Assembly (NCBI GenBank): GCA_963678375.2
Contig: OY782831.1
Location: forward strand, 2,046,001 to 2,110,000
Direction of reading: 5' to 3'
DNA: 64,000 bases
From: JAEKNW01 sp963678375
GTDB lineage: Bacteria > Cloacimonadota > Cloacimonadia > Cloacimonadales > JAFGVF01
A model generated the notes under the pieces. It worked only from the letters and a program-made list of their open reading frames with translations, ran no database searches and was not told the origin of the DNA. Numbering within the stretch: position 1 is the first letter of the stretch; each line of letters opens with the position of its first letter. The position numbers were made by a program, and so were the translations under genes. Shown piece after piece: positions 17,640 through 27,282 of the stretch.

Positions 17640-18437
17640 ATGCGAATTTTGTTTCTTGGTGATATTTATGGGAAACCGGGCAGAGAGGTTTTAAAGAGAA
17701 ATCTAAAACATCTCAAGAATGAGTTTTCGATCGATATTTGTATTGCTAATTTTGAAAATTTGGCTGATGGAAGAGGTATAAGTGAAAAGTGTGCTAAAAC
17801 TACATTCTCTTATGGAGTAGATTTTGCTACTGGAGGCAATCATTTATGGGATAAAGCCGATTCCTTAACCTACCTGAGTCAAGAGAAAAGAATTTGCAAG
17901 CCAATGAACTATCCAAAACCTAATATTGGTATGAAATATATCCAGACTAGTATTAAAGAAAAAAATGTACTAATAATAAATTTAGCAGGACAAAGCTTTA
18001 TGCCTCCTGCTAATTCTCCTTTCGAAGCAATAGATAATTTTCTCCCTGATTTCCCTCTCACAGATAATATTATTTTCATTGACTTCCACGCCGAAGCAAC
18101 AGCAGAGAAAAGAGCTTTAGCTTGGTTTTTAGATGGTAGAATATCTGCTCTAGTTGGAACTCATACTCATATTCAGACTGCTGACGAACATATCTTACCA
18201 CAAGGAACAGGCTATATCACAGATGTTGGAATGACAGGAGGACATGAGTCTGTTATTGGTGTTCAAAAAGACATCATACTTTCTACTATCAGAGAAGGTA
18301 TTCATAAACCTTATAAAGTCTCACAAAGAGGATTAGAGATTAATGGTGTAGTAATTGATATTGACGAAAGGACAAACTTAACCAAGGAAATAATTAGAAT
18401 TAGGAGACGCTTTGATGGAGAAGAATCTAAAAGCTAA
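17640..18437 (+). CDS. ymdB: YmdB-type metallophosphoesterase
   Basis: This family hydrolyses 2',3'-cyclic nucleotides in Bacillus and related bacteria and is almost always beside rny. The 265 residues carry the metallophosphoesterase ligands: FLGDIYGKPGRE, CIANFENLADGRGIS, TGGNHLWDK, IDFHAEATAEK and VGTHTHIQTAD. The usual Ala-Ala of ENAAGG is Leu-Ala here. It starts 2 bases after rny and its 3' end overlaps folD by about 20 bases. Confidence 0.9.
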   Translation: MRILFLGDIYGKPGREVLKRNLKHLKNEFSIDICIANFENLADGRGISEKCAKTTFSYGVDFATGGNHLWDKADSLTYLSQEKRICKPMNYPKPNIGMKYIQTSIKEKNVLIINLAGQSFMPPANSPFEAIDNFLPDFPLTDNIIFIDFHAEATAEKRALAWFLDGRISALVGTHTHIQTADEHILPQGTGYITDVGMTGGHESVIGVQKDIILSTIREGIHKPYKVSQRGLEINGVVIDIDERTNLTKEIIRIRRRFDGEESKS

Positions 18438-19278
18438 GCCGCTAATAAAAGATAAATACAAACAACTTCAAGCCGAAATTAATAATCTTTCACAACCATT
18501 AGTTATGAAAGTTATTAGAATTGGCCAAGACCCAGCATCTGCTTTTTATGTACAAAACATTTTAAATAGAGGTAAAAAGATTGGGGTAGAGGTTCATCTT
18601 GATACTTTAGAAGATAATACTGACCAAGAGAAATTGATGCAATTGATTCAACAGTATAATAATGACGATTCTGTTGCTGGCATTATGTTGCAAAAACCAC
18701 TACCAAAGGGTTTTGACGAAGCAAAAATTAACTCTTTAATTAGCCCTAGTAAGGATGTTGACGGTTTTCACCCAACAAACTTAGGTAAACTTATTTTAGA
18801 TGAAGATGGTTTATTCCCTTGCACAGCTACAGCTTGCTTAACTATGCTTGATTATTATAATATTGAAACTTCTGGGAAAAATGTTGTTGTCTTAGGAAGG
18901 TCAGCAATTGTGGGTAAACCTCTTGCCAATATGCTTCTGCGTAAAGACAAAACAGGCAATGCTACTGTCACAATATGTCATAGTAGAACTAAGAACTTAA
19001 AAGATATAACAAAACAAGCTGATATTTTAATTGCTGCTATTGGCAAAGCTAATTTTGTAAGCAAGGATTTTGTTAGAGACAACTGTATCGTAATTGATGT
19101 TGGTATAAATGAAGTTATAGATTCTGAAGGTAAGGCTACTTATGTTGGAGATGTTGCTTATGATGATGTTTTTGATAAGGTGTCAGCTATAACTCCTGTG
19201 CCAGGTGGAATAGGTTCAGTAACTACTTACGAATTATTTAAGAATTTGCTAAAAGCAAAAAAAATGCAGAAAAAATAA
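18415..19278 (+). CDS. folD: FolD-type methylene-tetrahydrofolate dehydrogenase, catalytic Lys missing
   Basis: FolD oxidises methylene-THF and hydrolyses methenyl-THF. The fold is complete: SPSKDVDGFHPTNLG, VLGRSAIVGKPLANML, DVGINE and TPVPGGIGSVTTYEL are all present. The conserved Tyr is Tyr45, but the Lys four residues later (Lys56 in the human enzyme) is Ile49, with the flanking IG still aligned (codons TAT GTA CAA AAC ATT at 18547-18561). VQLPLP is LQKPLP. That Lys is central to cyclohydrolase activity, so this may be a dehydrogenase only. I chose the ATG at 18415 because AGGAG at 18402-18406 is 8 bases before it. A TTG at 18412 is the alternative. Confidence 0.9.
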   Translation: MEKNLKAKPLIKDKYKQLQAEINNLSQPLVMKVIRIGQDPASAFYVQNILNRGKKIGVEVHLDTLEDNTDQEKLMQLIQQYNNDDSVAGIMLQKPLPKGFDEAKINSLISPSKDVDGFHPTNLGKLILDEDGLFPCTATACLTMLDYYNIETSGKNVVVLGRSAIVGKPLANMLLRKDKTGNATVTICHSRTKNLKDITKQADILIAAIGKANFVSKDFVRDNCIVIDVGINEVIDSEGKATYVGDVAYDDVFDKVSAITPVPGGIGSVTTYELFKNLLKAKKMQKK

Positions 19279-19358
19279 ATAAATATATTGACTAAATAAA
19301 ACAAACTTGAAAAATTAACTTTAAAATTATAATAATTAATGACCTTGGGAGGATGTTA

Positions 19359-21752
19359 ATGCGTAAAGCTTTAAAAATGAGTCTGCTTTTAGGGACTATT
19401 CTAGTTCTTTTAGCTCTCACTGCATGTGGTGTTGATGGTGATTATAATGATAATAAGAAGCCAACTATAAGTATTACTTCATGGGAAGGTGTTGAAGAAG
19501 CAGCAGCTCTTGATACTTTAGAAAGTTTAGTTTTCCAACAAAGAGTTTATTGGAATGCAAACGATCAAGATGGAACAATTGCTGGTATAGCATATAGAAT
19601 TTTAGATGAAAACGGTGATGCAATCCCTACACCTGGAAATTCAGTTATTGATGATATGGGACAAGTAGGATCTGTTGTTCTTGATAATGGTGAAGAATTA
19701 TTAGGCTGGGTTGTTCATTACAAACCAGGTGCTAATGAAAACATCCCATTAACTAGTGATCTTGCTAAGAAAACAATCTGGTCACAGCTCCAATATGCAA
19801 CTGTGAATTTCCCTGCAAATGAAGATGGACAACCTGCTGATATTATTAGTAGTATTGAAGTTGTTTGTATCGACAATATGGGAACTGTTAGTGATATAGC
19901 TAGAAAATCTTTTAAAACAACTTCTTCAGTTCCTACATGTATTCTTTCAACATCTAGAGGTAATCCTGATGGTAAACAGGTAGGTACTGGATTATTCATT
20001 ACCTTCTCAATGAGTACTGTTCCTGGTGACCCATATGCTGTTCCAGGTGCTGATTACTTTGAATACAAACTTGGAAAGTATGTTTATGATGAAGATGCAG
20101 ATTCTCTAGATACTCCTGAGCTAATTGAAGAAACAGGTTGGTTCACTACTGACTCTAATAGAGTATTATTAACTAAAGATACAAATCCTGGTTTAACAGC
20201 AGACTTCAATAGTACTGATCCAGAAGCTGAACAGTTAACTTTTACAAAAATAACTGCTCATGCCTACAATTTTGCTGGTGTGAAATCCAATGAATCAGAA
20301 ATTACTTTCGCAGTTAAAGAAGGTTTCCACCCTAAAACGCTAATTTACTCTCAAAAAGTTTATGGTCTTGGAGACTATCACTATAAAGATTACACTAATC
20401 CTAGCGATTTAGAAACATATCCTTATATCTTAAAAGATGGACCTATCCCAGTAATTTATGCAAATAAATTTTTCGTAGATAACAATGGCAGAAACGCAGC
20501 TGTTAATTCTACAAACTTCAAAATATATGCTAAATGGGGATATTCTGGTCAGTATGGCCAACCTCCTACATCAAGTTCAGGGGCACCAATATTCTCTGAC
20601 GACCCTTATGATACCGAGTTAGGTCGTGTACGTAATGAAGCTGATGATAAAGATTATTTTTCAGAAATCGTTGCTTATGACCTCCGTTTCAATGATGCAC
20701 CATATGACTTCTACGCTTTATCCCAAGATCCAGATAATATAGTAACTCATGAAGATGGAAAACAATGGTTACGTGTACCAAAAAATAGTGTTTGGTCAAT
20801 TTCAAATGGTTTAGAATTAGGTAATTTAGATAACGGTATGCACAAGTTAGAAGTTTCTGCAGTTGACTTACAATATGAATATGATCCTACTCCTGCTGTA
20901 TATGAATTTTACTTAGCAGAATATGTACCAAAAGCAAGCAGAGACAGTGTGCTTGTTTTAGATGCTTCTGAATTTACTGAATCTAATTTTGAATACATGA
21001 CTGCTTATACAGATTCTGTATATACTAGAGTTCTTGGTGATTATCCAAACACTGAATTCTGGGAAAGATTACCGTTACAAGTAAATTCTGGACTTTCTGC
21101 TCAGAAGTATGGTATTGCTTATCCAGATCTATTAAACTATAAAACAATCATTTATAGAGAAGAATCAAACTCTAATACAGAAAAAATAGTTTATGATCAT
21201 GATGCCTTGAAATTATTCTTAAACAACGGAGGTAATTTAATTATCTCTGCTGCAAAAAACTTGAAAGGTATTAATAATACTCTTGTAAATCAAGGTAAGA
21301 ATATGTTTAGAAATTATTTTGGTATTAAGTATGATGCAAATGCTATTGTGGCTCTAGAAAATACAGCTCAAACACCTTTTATTATCGGTGCTGATCCTAC
21401 TGAAAATGCAAATGTCATTGGTAACCTACCAGTTCTAGATCTTCATGTAGCTCCATATAGTTATACCTTGAATCTCTTTGGTGCTCTGCTTGATTTATCT
21501 TACTTTGCAGAAGATTATGCAAACCCAGAAGATACTCAAACTAAGATTATCTATAGATCAAAATCTAAACCTGTCCAAGTAGGAGTACCTTTCACCCCTC
21601 AAACAGAAGAAATCTTCAACCAGTTTAATGGTTTACCATTAGCTATTGGTAAAGTAACACCAGAGAATAAATGTGTAGCAACTTCTTTCCCTGTTTCATT
21701 TATGGAAGAAGAAGAAATTGAACAATTTTTCCTTGAAATCTTAAATGATTAA
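19359..21752 (+). CDS. Large lipoprotein, unknown function
   Basis: The 797-residue lipoprotein has a signal with lipobox LTAC (Cys23). The start at 19359 is preferred over 19353 because GGGAGG ends 6 bases before it. A TTGAAA-N15-TATAAT promoter is possible at 19307-19333. The body is acidic and beta-rich, with Ig-like segments (ITSWEGVEEA, DENGDAIPTP, VYWNANDQDGTIAGIAYRI). Near residues 640-660 the phrase LKLFLNNGGNLIISAAKN resembles the glutamine-amidotransferase-like or ThuA-like fold of secreted anaerobe proteins. It stands alone, closed by the terminator at 21785. Outer-membrane or periplasmic anchoring is likely, and function is unknown. Confidence 0.75.
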   Translation: MRKALKMSLLLGTILVLLALTACGVDGDYNDNKKPTISITSWEGVEEAAALDTLESLVFQQRVYWNANDQDGTIAGIAYRILDENGDAIPTPGNSVIDDMGQVGSVVLDNGEELLGWVVHYKPGANENIPLTSDLAKKTIWSQLQYATVNFPANEDGQPADIISSIEVVCIDNMGTVSDIARKSFKTTSSVPTCILSTSRGNPDGKQVGTGLFITFSMSTVPGDPYAVPGADYFEYKLGKYVYDEDADSLDTPELIEETGWFTTDSNRVLLTKDTNPGLTADFNSTDPEAEQLTFTKITAHAYNFAGVKSNESEITFAVKEGFHPKTLIYSQKVYGLGDYHYKDYTNPSDLETYPYILKDGPIPVIYANKFFVDNNGRNAAVNSTNFKIYAKWGYSGQYGQPPTSSSGAPIFSDDPYDTELGRVRNEADDKDYFSEIVAYDLRFNDAPYDFYALSQDPDNIVTHEDGKQWLRVPKNSVWSISNGLELGNLDNGMHKLEVSAVDLQYEYDPTPAVYEFYLAEYVPKASRDSVLVLDASEFTESNFEYMTAYTDSVYTRVLGDYPNTEFWERLPLQVNSGLSAQKYGIAYPDLLNYKTIIYREESNSNTEKIVYDHDALKLFLNNGGNLIISAAKNLKGINNTLVNQGKNMFRNYFGIKYDANAIVALENTAQTPFIIGADPTENANVIGNLPVLDLHVAPYSYTLNLFGALLDLSYFAEDYANPEDTQTKIIYRSKSKPVQVGVPFTPQTEEIFNQFNGLPLAIGKVTPENKCVATSFPVSFMEEEEIEQFFLEILND

Positions 21753-21784
21753 TTTGAATGAATAAAATAAATATGCAATAAATG

Positions 21785-21817
21785 ATAATGGCAACCGTAA
21801 AGTTGCCATTATTTTTT
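21785..21817 (+). terminator. Intrinsic terminator
   Basis: An 11-bp stem (21785-21795 with 21802-21812, loop CGTAAA) runs into seven T. It follows the large lipoprotein gene and precedes the TraB/GumN-type gene by 20 bases. Confidence 0.9.
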
Positions 21818-21836
21818 TATACAAAGGAGTCATAAA

Positions 21837-22736
21837 ATGAATAAACAACTGTTAAGGATTTTGCTTGTAACGGCTTTATTGTTATCTTTAATCGCTTGTA
21901 GTAATAACGCAAGTGACCCTCTCAGTGGGGGAGAGATGATGTTTTGGAAGGTTTCTGATCATGATAGTTCAGTTTACCTCCTAGGTTCAATTCACTTTGG
22001 TAAGGCTGATTTTTATCCAATGCCTAAGAAAATTGAAGATGCCTACACTCAAAGTGAGATTTTAGGAGTGGAAATTAATCTGCTAGCGCTTGATCAAATG
22101 GCCATGCAAGAACAAATGATGCAAAATATGTACTATCAAGATGGTAGCAAATTACTTGACCATATAAGTTCTGAAACAGCAGAAAGCCTAGGACAATATC
22201 TCAAAAATAATGGAATGGATATTACTATGTTTGCAGGGATGAAACCAGGTGCTTTAATTTTAACTATATCTGGTATAGAAGCCCAAAAAGCTGGTTTAAA
22301 TCCACAGTATGGAATTGATATGCACTATCTTATCAAAGCACAGAAGGATGGCAAGGAAGTAGTAGAATTTGAGTCTATTCAAAGCCAAATGGACATGATG
22401 TTTGGTGAAGACAAGCTTGCTGAAGGAATGCTATATAATACTCTTAAAGATGCAGCTGATTACCAAGAAATGATGGACTCTCTTGCAACAATCTGGCATT
22501 CTGGAAATGCTATAGCGATGAAAGATATGATGACTAGTTGGGAAACTCCTGAAGAAAAAGAATATTTAGAAACACTCTTTGGTGAAAGAGATGTTAGAAT
22601 GACAGAGAAAATAGAAGAATTACTTGAAAATAATCAAAATGCTTTTGTTATCTTAGGAGCTGGACACTTCGTTAATGAACAAGGTATTATTAATAGATTA
22701 ACAAAGAAGAATACTTATCAAGTCATAAAATATTAA
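21837..22736 (+). CDS. TraB/GumN-family lipoprotein
   Basis: This 299-residue lipoprotein (lipobox LIAC, Cys21) has the two hallmarks of the TraB/GumN (Tiki-like) family: the first motif VYLLGSIHFGKADFYPMP, with the GxxH histidine, and the late FVILGAGHFVNEQGII. Related proteins are metal-dependent proteases or have unknown enzymatic function. AAGGAG precedes the ATG. It stands between two terminators, so it is a single-gene unit. Confidence 0.88.
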   Translation: MNKQLLRILLVTALLLSLIACSNNASDPLSGGEMMFWKVSDHDSSVYLLGSIHFGKADFYPMPKKIEDAYTQSEILGVEINLLALDQMAMQEQMMQNMYYQDGSKLLDHISSETAESLGQYLKNNGMDITMFAGMKPGALILTISGIEAQKAGLNPQYGIDMHYLIKAQKDGKEVVEFESIQSQMDMMFGEDKLAEGMLYNTLKDAADYQEMMDSLATIWHSGNAIAMKDMMTSWETPEEKEYLETLFGERDVRMTEKIEELLENNQNAFVILGAGHFVNEQGIINRLTKKNTYQVIKY

Positions 22737-22872
22737 GTTTATCCTTCTGGGATTTTATTGAGCTAGCTCAAAAATCTATCGTAAAGATAATCTGAATAAG
22801 AGGCTAGCTTTATACTTGAACAGTATATCTTCAGGTGAAATAGAAAGAATTTATTTTCTTATTGACACGATT

Positions 22873-22914
22873 AAGCAAGAACTTTTCATAACCTAAAAGT
22901 TCTTGCTTTTTTTT
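22873..22914 (+). terminator. Intrinsic terminator
   Basis: A perfect 14-bp stem (AAGCAAGAACTTTT with its complement, 22873-22886 and 22895-22908, 8-base loop) is followed by a T-run. It ends the TraB/GumN-type gene. The gap before it (22737-22872) contains no gene I can support. Confidence 0.9.
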
Positions 22915-22936
22915 AATATAACTGGAGTAAAAAATA

Positions 22937-24181
22937 ATGAATTTAGCTGTTGATTTACATTCTCATTCAGGTTATGCGGGTGGGGTTGGTACAATTTCAC
23001 TAGAAGCTGTAGCAAATACTATGAAGAAAAAAGGTATAGATGTATTTGCTACTGGTGATGTTTTATTACCTCAGAGATACTTGGAGCTTGAAAAATCTTT
23101 AATTGATAACTTGAATGGTCTATTCAAACTAAAGCAAGATGATACTTCACAATTTTTACTGCAAACTGAAGTAATATTTACTGTTAAACTTGAAGGTTAT
23201 AAGAACAAAATAATTGCTCATCACATAATCTTGTTTCCAAATTTTAAAACAGTCAAAAAGTGCGCACAGTTATTAGGTAAATGGAAACAAAAAAACACCA
23301 TTGGTAGGCCTTTTATTGTCTCAGAAAATAGAGATGAGATGGTAGAGAGAATGGAAGAAATCATTGGATTGCATCCTGAAATAGAAATAATACCTGCCCA
23401 TATCATGACTCCTGATGGAGTAATGGGTTGTAAAAATATGTTGAATGATATTGAAGAATTCTACGGTTCATTTCTAGCTAATATTCATGCTGTGGAAACA
23501 GGGCTAAGTGCTGACCCTTATCTTCTCCAGCAGATACCAAAAGTAGCAGATTTAACTTTCATATCTAATAGTGATTGCCATAGTGCAGCATATAATCGTA
23601 TTGGAAGAGAATTTACTATTCTTGATGTTGAACAAGTATCTTATAGCCAGATAATTAAAGCTATAAGAGAGAATAATGTAGTTCTTACAGCTGAGTTTAA
23701 TCCTGCAGAAGGAAGGTATTACAAGACTGGCCATGCTGGGAAAAGACATAAAAATAAAGAAGAATTCATGATTGAACCTAAAAGTCCTGATGATTTAATT
23801 TGTCCTATTTGCAAGAAGAAGATGACCTTAGGTGTCTATGACAGAGTTAAACAATTAAAGGATAGTAGCATTGTTCCTAAAAAAAGAAAGGCAATTCATC
23901 TAATACCCTTGGTAGAAGTCATAGCTAACTCACTTAACATAAAAAGTGTTTCTTCTTCCAAAGTATTAAAAATATATGAAGAAATTATTAGACATTTTTC
24001 TACGGAAATAAGATTATGGTTAACAAGTGAAGATATACTTATTCAAACACTCAGTAATATAGTTCCTGAAGAAACATTATTATCAATATTAGCAGTCAAA
24101 AATGAGAAATTTGATTTCTCTCCACCTGGCTATGATGGAGAATATGGAAACTTGATTATAAATAAAAATATAAATAAATAA
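22937..24181 (+). CDS. Endonuclease Q-like PHP-domain repair nuclease
   Basis: Endonuclease Q cuts DNA 5' of deaminated bases (uracil, hypoxanthine, xanthine) and was described in Thermococcales and some bacteria. The 414 residues start with a PHP domain: DLHSHSGYAGG (6-16), a VFATGDVLLPQ segment, QTEVIFTVK, IIPAHIMTPDGVMG and SNSDCHSAAYNRIGREF. A short zinc-finger-like part, CPICKKKMTLGVYDRVKQL (near residue 289), and a helical C-domain follow, matching the EndoQ layout. The upstream terminator and a GGAG site give it its own start. A general PHP phosphoesterase is the alternative, but the CPxC-GVxxRV segment argues for EndoQ. Confidence 0.82.
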   Translation: MNLAVDLHSHSGYAGGVGTISLEAVANTMKKKGIDVFATGDVLLPQRYLELEKSLIDNLNGLFKLKQDDTSQFLLQTEVIFTVKLEGYKNKIIAHHIILFPNFKTVKKCAQLLGKWKQKNTIGRPFIVSENRDEMVERMEEIIGLHPEIEIIPAHIMTPDGVMGCKNMLNDIEEFYGSFLANIHAVETGLSADPYLLQQIPKVADLTFISNSDCHSAAYNRIGREFTILDVEQVSYSQIIKAIRENNVVLTAEFNPAEGRYYKTGHAGKRHKNKEEFMIEPKSPDDLICPICKKKMTLGVYDRVKQLKDSSIVPKKRKAIHLIPLVEVIANSLNIKSVSSSKVLKIYEEIIRHFSTEIRLWLTSEDILIQTLSNIVPEETLLSILAVKNEKFDFSPPGYDGEYGNLIINKNINK

Positions 24182-24204
24182 GATTTGTACTTATGGAGGT
24201 ACAC

Positions 24205-25449
24205 ATGGAAATTAGAGAATTTATCCCAAAAAGATTTGAAAAATTAGCTGAACAATTAAATGATAATGAAGCAGTAATACTTTTTAGTAATCAACCTGCT
24301 CAAGGTGTTAATCGTTTCGAACAAGATAAAAACTTTCTTTACTTTACTGGATTAGAGATTGCTAATGCTAGATTAGTAATTATAAAAAATAATAGCAAAT
24401 TAAACATTACTCTTTTCATTGAGAGAAACATACCTGAAAGAATAGTATGGGATGGAGCTAAGATGTATCCAGAGGAAGCTACTGAGATTTCTACTATAAA
24501 GAATGTTCAATTTACTGACCAGTTTGAAGCTAATATTAGCGATATTTTAGCTTTTGCTAGTATTAAAAAAGTATATCTTAATTATTCAGTTGCTAGTGTC
24601 AGCAATCCTCTTGACCAAAGACTGCATTTTGCTGGAGAACTAAAAAAGAGGCTTCCAGATTTACTTATTTCTAACTTTGTTGATAAAGTTAGACCACTAA
24701 GAGAAATTAAAGACGAATTTGAGCTTGAGCAACTGCAAAAAGCTATTGATGTTACAGGTGAAGGTTTAGATGTAATTTTCAACTTTGCTGAAGCCGGAAT
24801 GTTTGAATTTGAATTAGAAGCTATGCTCTATAATGAAATGCTCTCGAATGGTTTTAGATTTTGGGGATTTACCCCAATTATTGCTAATGGGAAAAATGCA
24901 GCCACACTTCATTATATTGATAATGATACTGAAATTGCAGAAGATGCAATGGTCTTATGTGATGTAGGTGCTGCTTGTTATGGTTATAGTGCAGATATTA
25001 CTAGAACCTTCCCAATTGGAGAGAAATTTACTCCAAGAGCTAAAGAAGTTTATCAAGCTGTTTTAGATATTCAAAAAGAAATAATCGCTATGATAAAACC
25101 TGGTGTAACAATGGTTCAGCTAAATGAAAAAACTAATGAACTAATAACCAAAGCTTGTCATAAACTAGGACTAATTAAAGAAGATTATGAGTTCAGAAAG
25201 TACTATATGCATTCAATCGGTCACCATTTAGGCTTAGATACTCATGATGTTGGAACAAGAACATCCACTCTCAAACCTGGCATGGTTATTACTGTAGAAC
25301 CAGGTATATACATTTCAGATGAATCAATTGGAGTCAGAATTGAAGATGATATTTTAGTTACAGAAGATGGTCACAAAGTTCTCTCAGAGTCAATTCCAAA
25401 GGAAGTTGAAGAACTTGAGACAATTAGAAAGGCTGCTTTGAATAGATGA
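24205..25449 (+). CDS. pepP: Xaa-Pro aminopeptidase (M24B)
   Basis: The enzyme removes N-terminal residues preceding proline. An N-terminal creatinase-like domain (about 1-160) is followed by the pita-bread domain, with metal ligands in VGAACYGYSADITRTF, HSIGHHLGLDTHDVG, ITVEPGIYI and GVRIEDDILVTEDG. I chose the ATG at 24205 because GGAGG is 5 bases before it. An in-frame ATG at 24193 overlaps that site. The last bases overlap the coaD start. Confidence 0.92.
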   Translation: MEIREFIPKRFEKLAEQLNDNEAVILFSNQPAQGVNRFEQDKNFLYFTGLEIANARLVIIKNNSKLNITLFIERNIPERIVWDGAKMYPEEATEISTIKNVQFTDQFEANISDILAFASIKKVYLNYSVASVSNPLDQRLHFAGELKKRLPDLLISNFVDKVRPLREIKDEFELEQLQKAIDVTGEGLDVIFNFAEAGMFEFELEAMLYNEMLSNGFRFWGFTPIIANGKNAATLHYIDNDTEIAEDAMVLCDVGAACYGYSADITRTFPIGEKFTPRAKEVYQAVLDIQKEIIAMIKPGVTMVQLNEKTNELITKACHKLGLIKEDYEFRKYYMHSIGHHLGLDTHDVGTRTSTLKPGMVITVEPGIYISDESIGVRIEDDILVTEDGHKVLSESIPKEVEELETIRKAALNR

Positions 25450-25931
25450 TTAAAAAAAAAATAGCTATATATCCAGGGACTTTTGATCCAATAACACTTG
25501 GGCATATTAATATTGTTCAAAAGGCATCAGAGATGTTTGATGAAGTTGTGATGGCAATAGCAAAAGATAATTATAAAGAAACTTTCTTCTCATTAGAGGA
25601 AAGAACAAGACTGTGTCAAGAAGCTTTATTAGACATCCCAAATGCTAGAGCTGAATCCTTTGAAGGACTTGTTGTTGATTTTGCTAAGAAGTTAGGAACA
25701 AATATAATGATTCGTGGCTTGAGAGCAGTTTCAGATTTTGAATATGAGTTACAATTAGCTCTTATGAACAAGAAATTAAGCAATGAGATTGAAACTATTT
25801 TTCTAGTACCAAGATTTGACTTCTTATATTTATCTTCAAGCATGGTTAGAAATATAGCTTCTGTAGGAGGAGATGTGGAAACCCTTGTCCCCAGATGTGT
25901 TGCAGATGTCTTAAAGAAAAAGGTTAAATAG
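25446..25931 (+). CDS. coaD: Phosphopantetheine adenylyltransferase
   Basis: The enzyme transfers AMP to 4'-phosphopantetheine, the step before CoaE in CoA synthesis. The 161 residues show the nucleotidyltransferase motif YPGTFDPITLGHINI, then IMIRGLRAVSDFEYELQLA and SSSMVRNIAS. The start overlaps the pepP stop (ATGA), so translation is coupled. dnaB begins 2 bases later. Confidence 0.97.
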   Translation: MIKKKIAIYPGTFDPITLGHINIVQKASEMFDEVVMAIAKDNYKETFFSLEERTRLCQEALLDIPNARAESFEGLVVDFAKKLGTNIMIRGLRAVSDFEYELQLALMNKKLSNEIETIFLVPRFDFLYLSSSMVRNIASVGGDVETLVPRCVADVLKKKVK

Positions 25932-25933
25932 CA

Positions 25934-27280
25934 ATGAGTCAGACAACTGATAGAGTACTTCCTTATGATGTAAATGCTGAGGCTGCTGTTTTAAGTGCTA
26001 TGATGCTAGATAATGTTGCAGCTTCAACTGCGATTTCAGAATTAGAAGATAAGTACTTTTATAGAACAGCACATAAATTAATTTTTCAAACAATGAAAGA
26101 CCTCTATCGTGATAGTATAGAAATAGATTTGGTTACCCTTTCTGCTAGACTACAACCAAATCACATGATTGAAAAAGTTGGTGGTTCTGATTATCTAAAT
26201 AAGATATCTGATTTCGTTTTATCAACAGCTAACCTTTCTTATCATTTAAAATTAGTTAAAGAAAAAGCTCTCTTAAGAGAACTAATTGTTACGTCGAATA
26301 ACATTATTGAAAAGTGTTATACTGCTGAAGAAGATGTGGAAGAGATTGTCGATAATGCAGAACAAATGATCTATAATGTTACCAATAAAAGAAATGGTTC
26401 ATACTTCAAAGACATAGCTTCAATAATGGGGGAAACTCTTGAAAATATTAATGAAGTAGCTACTTCACATACTTCTGTAATCGGGGTTTCAACTGGATTT
26501 ACTGATTTAGATAGAAAAACTGGTGGATTTAAGTCAGGGCAGTTAATTATCTTAGCAGCGCGTCCAGCAATGGGTAAAACAGCTCTGGCTTTGAATATTG
26601 CTTTCAATGCAATAACTCATCATAATAAAAAAGTTGCTATTTTTACTATGGAGATGGAGGGTGATGAGTTACTTAAGAGAATGCTTTCAGCAGCTTCTGA
26701 AGTCCCAATGGATGCAATCTTAAAAGGCTTTGGAATGACTGACGATAAGATGGTAAGAATTACCAATTATGGTATGATGTTATCTGAGAAGAAACTCTAT
26801 ATTGATGATACAGGTACTAACTCTCCACTAGATATAAGAGCTAAGTTACGAAGATTAAAAGCTGAAGCAAAAGGTCTTGATCTTGTTCTTATTGACTATC
26901 TTCAATTGATGTCTTCCCAAAGATTTAAAGATAACAGACAACAAGAGATAGCAGAAATTTCAAGGTCTCTAAAGATACTAGCTAAAGAGTTAGAGGTACC
27001 TGTAATAGCTCTATCTCAGTTGAATCGTGGATTAGAGTCAAGAACAGATAAGAGACCACAATTATCAGATTTAAGAGAATCTGGAGCAATCGAGCAGGAT
27101 GCCGATATGGTTATGTTTATTTATAGAGATGAATATTATAATGAAGATTCTGCAGAGAAAGGTATTGCGGAAGTCATAATCGGTAAAAACAGACATGGTG
27201 CTGTTGGTACTTCACGTCTGGTATTTATCCCACATCTAACTGCCTTTAGAAACTTAGAAAGAAATCCTACTGAAGTATAG
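25934..27280 (+). CDS. dnaB: Replicative DNA helicase DnaB
   Basis: This 448-residue hexameric helicase opens the replication fork. It has the N-terminal DnaB domain (about 10-110, EAAVLSAMMLDNVAAST), the RecA-like core with Walker A AARPAMGKTALALN (about residue 210), a Walker B LDLVLIDYLQLMSS segment, LSQLNRGLESRTDKRP and DADMVMFIYRDEYY. No intein is present. It sits between coaD and mlaE with 2-base gaps. Confidence 0.97.
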   Translation: MSQTTDRVLPYDVNAEAAVLSAMMLDNVAASTAISELEDKYFYRTAHKLIFQTMKDLYRDSIEIDLVTLSARLQPNHMIEKVGGSDYLNKISDFVLSTANLSYHLKLVKEKALLRELIVTSNNIIEKCYTAEEDVEEIVDNAEQMIYNVTNKRNGSYFKDIASIMGETLENINEVATSHTSVIGVSTGFTDLDRKTGGFKSGQLIILAARPAMGKTALALNIAFNAITHHNKKVAIFTMEMEGDELLKRMLSAASEVPMDAILKGFGMTDDKMVRITNYGMMLSEKKLYIDDTGTNSPLDIRAKLRRLKAEAKGLDLVLIDYLQLMSSQRFKDNRQQEIAEISRSLKILAKELEVPVIALSQLNRGLESRTDKRPQLSDLRESGAIEQDADMVMFIYRDEYYNEDSAEKGIAEVIIGKNRHGAVGTSRLVFIPHLTAFRNLERNPTEV

Positions 27281-27282
27281 AT

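Noticed and set aside
22741..22915. Open frame of about 45 codons (NKRLALYLNSISSGEIERIYFLID) after the TraB/GumN-type gene
   Set aside because: No start codon or ribosome site, and its end lies inside the terminator stem.
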